Source of the DNA: Dysgonamonadaceae bacterium
GTDB lineage: Bacteria; Bacteroidota; Bacteroidia; Bacteroidales; Azobacteroidaceae
Assembly (NCBI GenBank): GCA_031261015.1
Contig: JAISKG010000187.1
Coordinates: forward strand, 1 to 5,922
Direction: 5' to 3'
Length of the DNA: 5,922 nucleotides
Shown here: piece after piece, positions 1 through 5,922 of the stretch
How the letters are laid out: each line of letters begins with the position of its first letter
Position numbering within the stretch: the stretch's first letter is position 1
Program-made: the position numbers and the translations under genes
Notes under the pieces: model-generated
The model's database searches: none
What the model was told of the DNA's origin: nothing
Seen by the model: the letters and a program-made list of their open reading frames with translations, nothing else

Positions 1-665
1 AAGTACGCGTAGTCAAATTCGGTTCGTCCGTCGAATTGTGCGGCGGAACACACATTGCAGCCACGGGACATATCGGTCGCTTCCATATCTTGAGCGAATC
101 GTCGATTGCGGCAGGTGTCCGTCGTATCGAAGCAGTCACGGCCGAAGCCGCTGAGAAAGTTCATCATGCTCAGCAAGATCTGATTCGCGATTTGCGAGGA
201 TTCCTTCACAATACGCCCGATTTGGCGCAAGCCTTGAAAAAAGTGATCGACGAAAACACGGAGCTGAAAAAACGCGCGGAAGAATTTTTAAAAGAAAAAG
301 CCAAGGACTTAAAAAAGTATCTCATCGACAAACATCAAGAAATCAATGGGATACGCGTCTTTGTCCTGAAAGGCTCTTTTCCTGCCGAACTTGTTAAAGA
401 TTTGGCTTTTCAGATCAAAGGGGAATTTCCCGAAAAAGCTTATTTCGCAGCGGCCACTGAAACCGAAGGTAAGCCATTGTTAACGGTAATGATTAGCGAC
501 GATTTGGTGAAAGACGGCTGGAACGCCGGGCAGATTGTTCGCGAAGCGGCAAAGCATATTCACGGCGGCGGCGGCGGGCAGGCGCATTTCGCAACGGCTG
601 GCGGCAAGGACGTGGACGGATTGGAGCGGGCTTTGGAGGAGATGATGAAAATCGTGAGCGCCTGA
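1..665 (+). CDS. alaS: Alanine--tRNA ligase, C-terminal part (5' truncated by window edge)
   Basis: This is the 3' end of the gene for alanyl-tRNA synthetase, the cytoplasmic enzyme that charges tRNA-Ala and clears mischarged Ser/Gly-tRNA-Ala. The reading frame is open from base 3 and gives about 220 residues up to the TGA at 663-665. The first residues read VELCGGTH; the CGGTH at 39-53 supplies the Cys and His zinc ligands of the editing domain and is followed by the family's typical IAAGVRRIEAVT. A charged helical stretch comes next (about 180-330), then the C-Ala/DHHA1-type domain with its glycine-rich motif (five Gly codons at 564-578, then QAHFATAGGKD). The TTG at 36-38 is not a start: homology continues upstream of it to the window edge. 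The gene ends just before a hairpin terminator and faces the minus-strand genes. Seen: motifs and open frame. Known: the role of alaS. Confidence 0.97.
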   Translation, partial: VRVVKFGSSVELCGGTHIAATGHIGRFHILSESSIAAGVRRIEAVTAEAAEKVHHAQQDLIRDLRGFLHNTPDLAQALKKVIDENTELKKRAEEFLKEKAKDLKKYLIDKHQEINGIRVFVLKGSFPAELVKDLAFQIKGEFPEKAYFAAATETEGKPLLTVMISDDLVKDGWNAGQIVREAAKHIHGGGGGQAHFATAGGKDVDGLERALEEMMKIVSA

Positions 666-677
666 CGACGCAATAAA

Positions 678-713
678 AAAAGCTCCCGCTTCATAAACGA
701 AACAGGAGCTTTT
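678..713. terminator. Probable bidirectional intrinsic terminator between alaS and the lipoprotein gene
   Basis: A perfect 9-bp stem pairs 678-686 (AAAAGCTCC) with 705-713 (GGAGCTTTT). The 18-nt interior can extend the stem: G688-C703 and 690-692 with 699-701 also pair, with mismatches at 687/704 and 689/702, leaving a 6-nt loop. A T-rich run (TTTATTTTTT, 711-720) follows on the + strand, and the A-run before the stem (674-681) gives a U-tract on the minus strand. It lies 12 bp after the alaS stop and 17 bp past the end of the convergent lipoprotein gene, so it can serve both. Termination itself is inferred from structure. Confidence 0.85.
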
Positions 714-730
714 ATTTTTTCTAACTTGAT

Positions 731-1183
731 TTATTCCGCCGGCTCGATGTTTTGCTTCAAAACATACTTGTCGGCCAATTCGCCGGTAATCAGATTGCCT
801 TCCATATCCAATTGAATCAAGCCGTTTTCGATCACCTTGTAGTAAGGCGGAAGATCTTGGCTATCCAATTTGATAACACTTCCTGCCTCATCCCAAGTAA
901 ATTTTCCGGTAGTGACCGACGGTTCACCTTTTCTGTCTATGTAAACATAAGTTACAGAATAAGTTTCATCCGGATTCAAGACTATGCTAACATTGATGCC
1001 CGGACAATCTGCGCACGGGATTTCTCCCACATACGTTCCATCCCAATTCAAACTGTTTTGAGAATTGTGACCATCATCAATGTACTCAGTTTCAGGTGCC
1101 ACCGCTTTGTCTTTTTGTTTACATGCTTGAAATCCTACCAACAACACGGCAATCATCATTGCCGAAAAAATTGTTTTCTTCAT
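731..1183 (-). CDS. Small NlpE-like lipoprotein (NlpE N-terminal domain)
   Basis: This is a predicted 150-residue envelope lipoprotein. Residues 1-20 form a signal peptide (MKKT, hydrophobic core, then GFQA) ending at Cys21, the probable lipidation site. A polar linker follows to about residue 46. Residues 47-142 match the NlpE N-terminal domain pattern: WDGTYVGEIPCADCPGI with the CxxC pair at Cys57/Cys60, then alternating beta-strand segments such as LNPDETYSVTYVY and the end strand DKYVLKQ. In enteric bacteria NlpE senses envelope and copper stress and works through Cpx. This protein has only the single domain, which is usual for Bacteroidota homologues, so a copper or Cpx role should not be assumed. 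The ATG at 1181-1183 is preceded by an A-rich leader without a Shine-Dalgarno site, as is common in Bacteroidota. The gene lies 93 bp after the HlyD gene and probably has its own promoter at 1248-1255. Family call good, function unknown. Confidence 0.85.
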   Translation of the reverse strand: MKKTIFSAMMIAVLLVGFQACKQKDKAVAPETEYIDDGHNSQNSLNWDGTYVGEIPCADCPGINVSIVLNPDETYSVTYVYIDRKGEPSVTTGKFTWDEAGSVIKLDSQDLPPYYKVIENGLIQLDMEGNLITGELADKYVLKQNIEPAE

Positions 1184-1247
1184 TTTTTTGTTTTTAAGTT
1201 AATAAAGCTATTTTTGACTTTTGTATTATATAACAATTATCAAGCGA

Positions 1248-1255
1248 CAAAGTTA
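1248..1255 (-). promoter_or_regulatory. Bacteroidota-type -7 promoter element for the NlpE-like lipoprotein gene
   Basis: Read on the minus strand, 1255 to 1248 is TAACTTTG, an exact match to the Bacteroidota -7 consensus TAnnTTTG. It lies in the 93-bp gap between the HlyD stop (1277) and the lipoprotein ATG (1183), which would put a transcript start near 1240 and give an A/T-rich 5' leader of roughly 55-60 nt. The -33 element is weak: only TGTG-like sequence overlapping the HlyD stop codon is seen at about the expected distance. The match is seen directly; promoter activity is inferred. Confidence 0.6.
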
Positions 1256-1276
1256 CAAAAAATCGTAGATATTTTA

Positions 1277-2569
1277 TCACACATTTTCCGTCCAAATCTT
1301 CCGCAAAGGCTGAATTAAGCGTTGCATCAAAGAAATATCTTCGGTAATAATATCTGCTTGCGCTTTCATCTCCGGCAAATACGGCAGTTCTTTGTGGTAC
1401 GTGGTCGCCAAGCCGGAAGGCAGGTTAATATCCACTACGTAAGCGATTTCGTTGTTGTTGAAAGCCGGGACTAACGAAATATTCCCGACCGTTCCCCTGA
1501 CAATCCCAAATTCATTGTCGGGAAAATTATTGAACCGGATATTTACTTGCTGCCCGGTTTTGACTTTTCCCGAACGCTGAACAGGCAAAAAAGCTTTTCC
1601 GATTATTTGGTCGGGAGATTCTGGCACGACGGTAAAAATAGTTTGTCCGGCATTCACATTCTGATTGGGCGACCAAACATTAGTAAACGTCACTCTTCCA
1701 TCGACGGGAGCAACCAAAGCATAAGTCAATTCCCAATCTTGTATCCCGCTCAGCAACTGGTTGATCTGGGTTTGTATTTGCGATTCCAAGGTATGCTTTT
1801 TTTCGGAATATTGATTATCAAGATCTAATAAACCTTCCCGCATCTGAAGCAGTTCGATTTGTGTATTTTCGAGCGTTACGCGCATGTTCTCGAGCGAGAG
1901 GCGAGCTTGTAAATATTGATTTTCAGCCGATTCGAGCTCTTCTTTGGCAATGACGTTTTTGAGATACAACACGGAATCCCGTTCGTATTGCCGCCGGGAG
2001 ATTTGGAGTTGTTCGGCTACCAAATTGCGCTGATTAGTCAAACGGGTACAATAGCTTTGGTATTGATTCATTTTATTTTTTAAAGCTTCTTTCTTTTGCG
2101 GATAATACTGCAAACGTATCCATTCGTTATATTCCGTCAACACTAAGTAAAAAGAAGAATAGAGTGATTGAAGATTGCCCAGTTTAAGTTCTTTAGCCGG
2201 CAAAAAGACTGCGCCGGAATCCATACAGATTTTTAGATACGATTTCAACTGTAAAATATCGTCGGTTTGAGCGGCATTTTCGATCACGGCCAGGTAATCG
2301 CCGACATGCACCTCGTCGTTGTCGTTCACATTCAATTCCTGCACTTTTCCGGTGGTTTTGGCAACGACGGCAACCGCCGGAGCCGTTCCGGTCAAAGTCA
2401 TCTCGGCGGAAATAGTGTCTGGATATTTGAATATAGTGCTTCCTATCAATAAAATAAACAGAATAATGGCAAGGATAATGATGCCCCATCGTAAAATCCA
2501 AGAAGGAGTAGCGCCCAAGACTTCTTGAAATTCTTCGCTACGCAGTTCTATGTTGTTTTCTTCATTCAT
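1277..2569 (-). CDS. HlyD-family membrane fusion protein of a peptide exporter
   Basis: This is the periplasmic adaptor (membrane fusion) subunit of a type I-like export system, linking the inner-membrane ABC exporter to a TolC-like outer-membrane channel. From the ATG at 2567-2569 it is 430 residues. A short cytoplasmic N-terminus leads to one membrane helix (about 28-46, GIIILAIILFILLIGSTIF). The first half of the lipoyl/barrel-sandwich fold is at about 66-98, a long polar, mostly helical coiled-coil hairpin at about 157-279, and the second lipoyl half at 283-313 (APVDGRVTFTNVWSPNQNV). A beta-barrel region runs from about 322 to 390, and the C-terminal tail LMQRLIQPLRKIW is typical of the family. 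A TTG two codons upstream (2573-2575) would overlap the exporter stop; I prefer the ATG, which sits 2 bp after that stop (TGA-GG-ATG), implying coupled translation. No terminator is evident after the stop. The exported substrate cannot be read from this protein. Confidence 0.93.
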   Translation of the reverse strand: MNEENNIELRSEEFQEVLGATPSWILRWGIIILAIILFILLIGSTIFKYPDTISAEMTLTGTAPAVAVVAKTTGKVQELNVNDNDEVHVGDYLAVIENAAQTDDILQLKSYLKICMDSGAVFLPAKELKLGNLQSLYSSFYLVLTEYNEWIRLQYYPQKKEALKNKMNQYQSYCTRLTNQRNLVAEQLQISRRQYERDSVLYLKNVIAKEELESAENQYLQARLSLENMRVTLENTQIELLQMREGLLDLDNQYSEKKHTLESQIQTQINQLLSGIQDWELTYALVAPVDGRVTFTNVWSPNQNVNAGQTIFTVVPESPDQIIGKAFLPVQRSGKVKTGQQVNIRFNNFPDNEFGIVRGTVGNISLVPAFNNNEIAYVVDINLPSGLATTYHKELPYLPEMKAQADIITEDISLMQRLIQPLRKIWTENV

Positions 2570-2571
2570 CC

Positions 2572-4812
2572 TCAATTCCCCATTTCTAATTGGTTTTTAA
2601 TTAAAGTATAATAGGCTCCTTTCCGAAGCGTAAGTTCGTGATGCGTGCCTTGCTCAATTACTCGCCCTTTATCCAGAACAATGATATTGTCGGCGTTTTG
2701 AACGGTGCTGAGGCGATGAGCCACGATGATTACAGTTTTTCCCTGGTAAAACTGTTCCAGATTATTCAAGATAATCCGCTCGTTATTCGCATCCAAGGCA
2801 TTGGTGGCCTCGTCCAGAAAGATAAAATCGGGATTTTTATAAATTGCGCGCGCCAGCAGCAGGCGTTGACGTTGCCCCTGACTCAGGCCGTTGCCTTCCA
2901 TGCCGATTTTAGTGTTGTATTTTAAAGGCAATCCTTCGATATATTCCCGTATATTTGCCATTTCAACGGCATGAAACAATTGTTTTTTATCCACAGACGA
3001 TTCGTCCATGACAATATTGTTGGCAATTGTATCGGAAAAAATAAATCCATCTTGCAATACAGCTCCGGTTCGCTCGCGCCAAACATGCGGATTGATCTCG
3101 CTCAAAAGTGTATCGCCGATCCGGATTTCGCCTTGCCGGGGAGAATAAAAACCTAATAACAATTTGAGTATGGTGGTTTTACCGCTTCCGCTGGCTCCGA
3201 CAATCGCCGTGACTTTATTGGCCGGTATTTCCAAATTCAAATTGTGAAGAACATAATCGCGCGGCGACCCGCTGTAACTGAACGATACATTTTTAATCGC
3301 AATGGTTTTATTTTCAGGAATATAATTGATTTGTAAAGCTGTCGCCTGTTCTTCGTCCTGCTTGTTGTGAATTTCATTCAATCGTTCCAGACTGATTTTG
3401 GCGTCCTGCAAAGATTGGGCAAAGCTAATCACCTGACTGATTGGCCCCGACAATTGTCCGATAATGTAACTGACCGACATCATCATTCCCAAAGTCAACT
3501 GTCCGTCAATCACCAATTTAGCCGATAGAAACGAGATAAACAAACCGGTGGTTTGCGATAAAAAGACCGAACCCGATTGCTGGTATTGCCCCAGCGCCAA
3601 AGATTTAATACTGATTTTGAATAATTTAATCTGAATGCGCTCCCATTTCCAGCGATGCTGTTTTTCCACATTGTGCAATTTGATTTCCTGCATGCCGGTA
3701 ATCATTTGAATCAAAGCAGCCTGTTCGCCGGCCGACTGCGAAAACCGCTTGTAATCCAAATTGCGGCGGTAACGCATAAAAGCCAGAATCCACAGCACAT
3801 ATAAAGTATTTCCAAGCAAAAAGATAAGTAAAATCGTCAGATTGTAATAGGCCAAAATGAAAGCAAAAACAATGAAATTGGCAAATGAAAAAAGCGTGTT
3901 TAACGTTGAGCCGGTAAGAAACGATTCGATGCGGTGGTGATCGCCGATGCGCTGCAAAATATCGCCGATATTTTTGGAATCGAAAAAGCGCAAAGGCAGT
4001 TTCATCAATTTAATCAGAAAATCGGAAATAAGCGAAATATTGATGCGAACGCTCACGTGCAACGAAATCCAGTTGCGGATAAATTCGACGGCCAATTGCG
4101 TAGCAAACAAAACTAATTGGGCAACCAATACCAGCGTAATAAAACTCAAATTGTGATTGCCAATCCCCTGATCGACCACCGCTTGCGTTAAAAACGGGAA
4201 AATCAGCTGCAAAACGCTCCCGATCCCCATGCCGGCGATTAATTGCAGCAGCTGGAATTTGTGCGGTTGCAGATAACGGAAAAAGAACAATAAACCGCGA
4301 TTTGTAGAAACGTTGTGCGCAACGTTTCTGCCGGCGTAAAAATCCGGCGTCGGTTCCAAAGTTAAAACAATGCCGGTATCGTATCCTTCGGTTTTGGAAC
4401 TGATCCATTGCCGGCAAAACTCCTCTTCGTTCAAGGTATATCGCCCTTTCGCGGGATCGGCAATTTGGATGGCGTACTTGTCATTGCGAGCGGAGCGAAG
4501 CAATCCAGCCCTCTTTGTACGTACTCCATAACAAACCACAAAATGCCCCTGATTCCAATGCAAAATACAAGGGAAACTCATCTCCTCCGCAAACTTATTG
4601 AACGACAAGCGGTAGCCGGTTGTGCGGAATCCGATTTTTTCGGCCGCATCGCTGATGCCCATGAGCGAAACTCCTTCGCGCGTGATAAACGCTTCTTCGC
4701 GCAGGGTTTGCAGGGAATAGGTTTTTCCATAATATTTGGCGATCATGCGGAGGCAAGTGGGGCCGCAGTCCATAGCGTCTAATTGCCGGTAGTATGGAAA
4801 TTTGTTTTTCAA
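2572..4812 (-). CDS. Peptidase-domain ABC exporter (C39 peptidase, membrane domain, ATPase)
   Basis: This 746-residue inner-membrane exporter belongs to the bacteriocin/peptide class that cleaves a leader from its substrate and pumps the core peptide out. The C39 peptidase occupies about 1-155, with catalytic Cys16 (DCGPTC), His90 (WNQGHFVV) and Asp119 (IADPAKG). The six-helix membrane domain spans about 175-455. The ATPase has Walker A GASGSGKTT (539-547), Q-loop Gln587, signature LSQGQ (643-647), Walker B FIFLDE (663-668) and H-loop His699, so all catalytic elements look intact. Two palindromic sequences are translated within it: one gives AGLLRSARND at about 102-111, between His90 and Asp119; the other gives RNVAHNVS at 162-169 in the linker. 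The start is unusual: TTG at 4810-4812 is the only plausible start codon after the in-frame stop at 4831-4833, because the first ATG (residue 14) would begin two residues before the catalytic Cys. The gene lies 34 bp after the thioredoxin-like gene and just before the HlyD gene. The substrate is unknown. Confidence 0.95.
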   Translation of the reverse strand: MKNKFPYYRQLDAMDCGPTCLRMIAKYYGKTYSLQTLREEAFITREGVSLMGISDAAEKIGFRTTGYRLSFNKFAEEMSFPCILHWNQGHFVVCYGVRTKRAGLLRSARNDKYAIQIADPAKGRYTLNEEEFCRQWISSKTEGYDTGIVLTLEPTPDFYAGRNVAHNVSTNRGLLFFFRYLQPHKFQLLQLIAGMGIGSVLQLIFPFLTQAVVDQGIGNHNLSFITLVLVAQLVLFATQLAVEFIRNWISLHVSVRINISLISDFLIKLMKLPLRFFDSKNIGDILQRIGDHHRIESFLTGSTLNTLFSFANFIVFAFILAYYNLTILLIFLLGNTLYVLWILAFMRYRRNLDYKRFSQSAGEQAALIQMITGMQEIKLHNVEKQHRWKWERIQIKLFKISIKSLALGQYQQSGSVFLSQTTGLFISFLSAKLVIDGQLTLGMMMSVSYIIGQLSGPISQVISFAQSLQDAKISLERLNEIHNKQDEEQATALQINYIPENKTIAIKNVSFSYSGSPRDYVLHNLNLEIPANKVTAIVGASGSGKTTILKLLLGFYSPRQGEIRIGDTLLSEINPHVWRERTGAVLQDGFIFSDTIANNIVMDESSVDKKQLFHAVEMANIREYIEGLPLKYNTKIGMEGNGLSQGQRQRLLLARAIYKNPDFIFLDEATNALDANNERIILNNLEQFYQGKTVIIVAHRLSTVQNADNIIVLDKGRVIEQGTHHELTLRKGAYYTLIKNQLEMGN
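4306..4329. repeat. Perfect palindromic hairpin inside the exporter gene (linker region)
   Basis: Arms AGAAACGTTG (4306-4315) and CAACGTTTCT (4320-4329) are exact reverse complements around a 4-nt loop (TGCG), giving a 10-bp stem. The sequence is translated in frame as RNVAHNVS (residues 162-169), in the variable linker between the C39 peptidase and the first membrane helix. Its form recalls the short GTAGARACGTTGC-type palindromes that I remember as dispersed in Bacteroidota and cyanobacterial genomes. It occurs once in the window, so repeat-family membership is an inference. Confidence 0.65.
4480..4508. repeat. REP-like dispersed repeat read through in the C39 peptidase coding region
   Basis: The + strand carries CATTGCGAGCGGAGCGAAGC (4482-4501) followed by AATCCAG, with short complementary ends ATTGC (4483-4487) and GCAAT (4500-4504). 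From memory this closely matches a widespread short intergenic repeat (TCATTGCGAG...GAAGCAATCC) whose translations typically read LLRSARND. Here the minus frame gives exactly GLLRSARND within residues 103-111 of the exporter. The neighbouring bases up to about 4521 (residues RTKRA) may belong to the same insertion. The single occurrence in the window means the dispersed nature is known by recall, not shown here. Confidence 0.7.
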
Positions 4813-4846
4813 TTCGGTTGAACGGCTTTTTTAATAGTCTTTTACT

Positions 4847-5922
4847 TCATTCTTCATCAAGTAGCTCTGCAATTTCTTGTTCAAATTCTTGAACCTCTAT
4901 CGCTGCCTTTGCTACATCAGTATGACCGCCTGTCTGCAGGAAAACAATCTTACCCGATTGATCTACGATCATATTGGTTGGGAAGCCGTTACCAAAATTT
5001 AAACGATGACATTCTTTTTCCGTAACAGGCAATACATCATAAGGCATATCGAATTTCTTCACCATGATCCGGGCATCTTCCGGCGAATCGAAAGTGAAAG
5101 ATAAAAATTGAAACGAAGGATTATCCTTGAATTTATGATACAAATCATTCAGTGCGTCCATTTCCGCCAGACAGGGCGGGCAAGCCTGAAACCACAGATT
5201 AATAAAAGTTATTTTTCCTTTCAATTGCTTCTCCGAGATCGTCTTTTTATTCAGATTTTTCGCCGTAAAATCCAGAAAGGGAGTTCCAATTTTGGATTCA
5301 TTGATGCTATTGCGTTGGTGAAAGTACAAGGCAAGCAAGTCATCGGAAGGCTGAATCGCAGATACAGTAGTATCCGGTTTTTTTTGTACAACATTCACGG
5401 ACATCGTCGATGGAGTGGAAGGTGAAACAGCATAAATAAACTCATTTCCACTACTTTGTTGCATCAGCAAAAAGGCAATTAAAGGTTCTATCTTTTGCAT
5501 ATCTATGGCTACTTTTACCTTGTCGATATTTCCCCCGCTTTTGATAAAAACAACTCTTCCTCTTTGATCTATTATCGCAGTCGTTGGATACATACAGCTG
5601 CTGTTCAATCGCTTAGCTTCTTTCTCTGTAATGGACAGTACTTCATAAGGAATGTCGAATTTCCGGACATTGGCTTTAGCAACTTGAATCGAATCGAATG
5701 TAAAAGAAAGAAATTGAAACGAAGGATTGTCCTTGAATTTATGATACAAATCGTTCAGCGCATCCATTTCCGCCACACAGGGCGCACAAGACTGATACCA
5801 AAAATTGACCAGCGTAATTTTTCCTGTCAATTGCTTTTGGGAAAAAGCCTTATTATTCAAGGAAGTTACGGTAAAATCGGGGAAAGGACTTCCTACCCGC
5901 AGGGAAGAAGTTTTGTCGCTTT
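4847..5922 (-). CDS. Tandem two-domain thioredoxin/TlpA-like protein (5' truncated by window edge)
   Basis: This gene encodes two consecutive thioredoxin-fold domains of the TlpA/redoxin type, which typically reduce or exchange disulfides in the cell envelope. The frame is open from the window edge (first full codon 5918-5920) to the TGA at 4847-4849. The first domain starts near VGSPFPDFTVTSLNNKAFS and carries CAPC (Cys codons 5786-5788 and 5777-5779), then MYPTTAIID, where the Pro fits the cis-Pro position. After a Ser/Thr/Pro-containing linker of about 65 residues, the second domain starts at IGTPFLDFTAKNLNKKTIS with CPPC, 202 residues further on, and GFPTNMIVD. The TTG at 5858-5860 lies inside the first domain and is not the real start. 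A signal peptide or further domains could lie beyond the window. The gene heads the visible operon, 34 bp upstream of the exporter. A role in handling thiols of an exported peptide is possible but rests only on context. Confidence 0.9.
   Translation of the reverse strand, partial: SDKTSSLRVGSPFPDFTVTSLNNKAFSQKQLTGKITLVNFWYQSCAPCVAEMDALNDLYHKFKDNPSFQFLSFTFDSIQVAKANVRKFDIPYEVLSITEKEAKRLNSSCMYPTTAIIDQRGRVVFIKSGGNIDKVKVAIDMQKIEPLIAFLLMQQSSGNEFIYAVSPSTPSTMSVNVVQKKPDTTVSAIQPSDDLLALYFHQRNSINESKIGTPFLDFTAKNLNKKTISEKQLKGKITFINLWFQACPPCLAEMDALNDLYHKFKDNPSFQFLSFTFDSPEDARIMVKKFDMPYDVLPVTEKECHRLNFGNGFPTNMIVDQSGKIVFLQTGGHTDVAKAAIEVQEFEQEIAELLDEE
5085..5169 (-). repeat. Internal direct repeat, copy in the second thioredoxin domain
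   Basis: This 85-bp block matches 5691-5775 with 8 differences by hand count, 4 of them within 5107-5169. It encodes the segment AEMDALNDLYHKFKDNPSFQ plus FLSFTFDS right after the CPPC motif, identical in sequence to the other copy. All differences are silent. The repeat offset is 606 bp, or 202 codons. Confidence 0.85.
5691..5775 (-). repeat. Internal direct repeat, copy in the first thioredoxin domain
   Basis: This is the partner of 5085-5169, following the CAPC motif of the first domain. It encodes the same 28 residues without any substitution, whereas the regions on the distal side (for example IQVAKANVRKFDIPYEV against PEDARIMVKKFDMPYDV) have clearly diverged. Confidence 0.85.

Noticed and set aside
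564..578. GGC-rich run as a possible microsatellite
   Set aside because: It encodes the conserved glycine-rich motif of the alanyl-tRNA synthetase C-terminal domain, so it needs no other explanation.
643..647. LSQGQ (exporter residues 643-647, coded near 2872-2886) as a degenerate ABC signature; coordinates given here are residue numbers
   Set aside because: As I recall, this Gly-to-Gln variant is common in C39-type exporters of Bacteroidota, and all other ATPase motifs are intact.
752..1318. Long + strand open frame opposite the lipoprotein gene
   Set aside because: It is antisense to a gene with a clear signal peptide and NlpE-like motifs, runs into the HlyD 3' end, and its translation shows no recognisable domain.
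2193..2501. Minus-strand open frame overlapping the HlyD gene in another frame
   Set aside because: It is Arg-rich, lacks domain features and is fully contained in the coding sequence of a clear membrane fusion protein.
2573..2575. TTG as start codon of the HlyD gene
   Set aside because: An ATG two codons downstream, directly after the exporter stop, is a better start and loses no conserved sequence.
4473..4524. CGTAC direct repeats (4473-4477 and 4520-4524) flanking the REP-like element as a target-site duplication
   Set aside because: They are 47 bp apart, so removing one copy plus the insert would break the reading frame, and 5-bp matches arise easily by chance.
4408..4782. + strand open frame opposite the C39 peptidase region
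   Set aside because: It is antisense to a well-supported catalytic domain. Its VIASGAKQSS segment is just the other-strand reading of the REP-like repeat.
4813..4846. Gap between thioredoxin-like and exporter genes as a site for a precursor peptide or terminator
   Set aside because: At 34 bp it is too short for a gene, and no stem with a following T-run is visible.

Overview
The window looks like a chromosomal fragment from a member of the Bacteroidota, most likely Bacteroidales. The evidence is a C39-peptidase ABC exporter and HlyD-family pair of the type common in that phylum, a lipoprotein with an NlpE-like domain, A-rich leaders lacking Shine-Dalgarno sites, and a perfect Bacteroidota-type -7 promoter element (TAnnTTTG). 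Species cannot be assigned from the sequence alone.

Layout: the + strand carries only the 3' end of alaS (1-665), coding for the end of the editing domain and the C-Ala region of alanyl-tRNA synthetase. It converges on a minus-strand block, and the two meet at a hairpin terminator (678-713) that looks bidirectional. The minus-strand block, read from right to left, encodes: (a) a 5'-truncated protein with two thioredoxin/TlpA-like domains (4847 to beyond 5922); (b) a 746-residue ABC exporter with an N-terminal C39 peptidase (2572-4812); (c) a HlyD-type membrane fusion protein (1277-2569), only 2 bp downstream of the exporter stop codon; and (d) a small NlpE-like lipoprotein (731-1183), which probably has its own promoter at 1248-1255. 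No gene-free stretch exceeds about 95 bp.

How the genes fit together: the exporter and HlyD protein form the inner-membrane and periplasmic parts of a type I-like system. In this family such systems cut a leader (usually double-glycine) from a small peptide and export it through a TolC-like outer-membrane protein. The twin CxxC protein directly upstream could handle thiols of the exported peptide or of envelope proteins, but this is inference from gene order. Neither a precursor peptide nor an outer-membrane factor is encoded in the window.

The most unusual signal is inside the exporter gene. Two short palindromic or REP-like sequences lie about 150 bp apart and both are read through in frame. 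One (about 4480-4508) encodes part of an AGLLRSARND insertion between the catalytic His and Asp of the C39 domain. The other (4306-4329) is a perfect 10-bp-stem hairpin in the linker between peptidase and membrane domain. A second notable point is a 28-residue block shared without any amino-acid change by the two thioredoxin domains, with only silent nucleotide differences, in otherwise diverged repeats.
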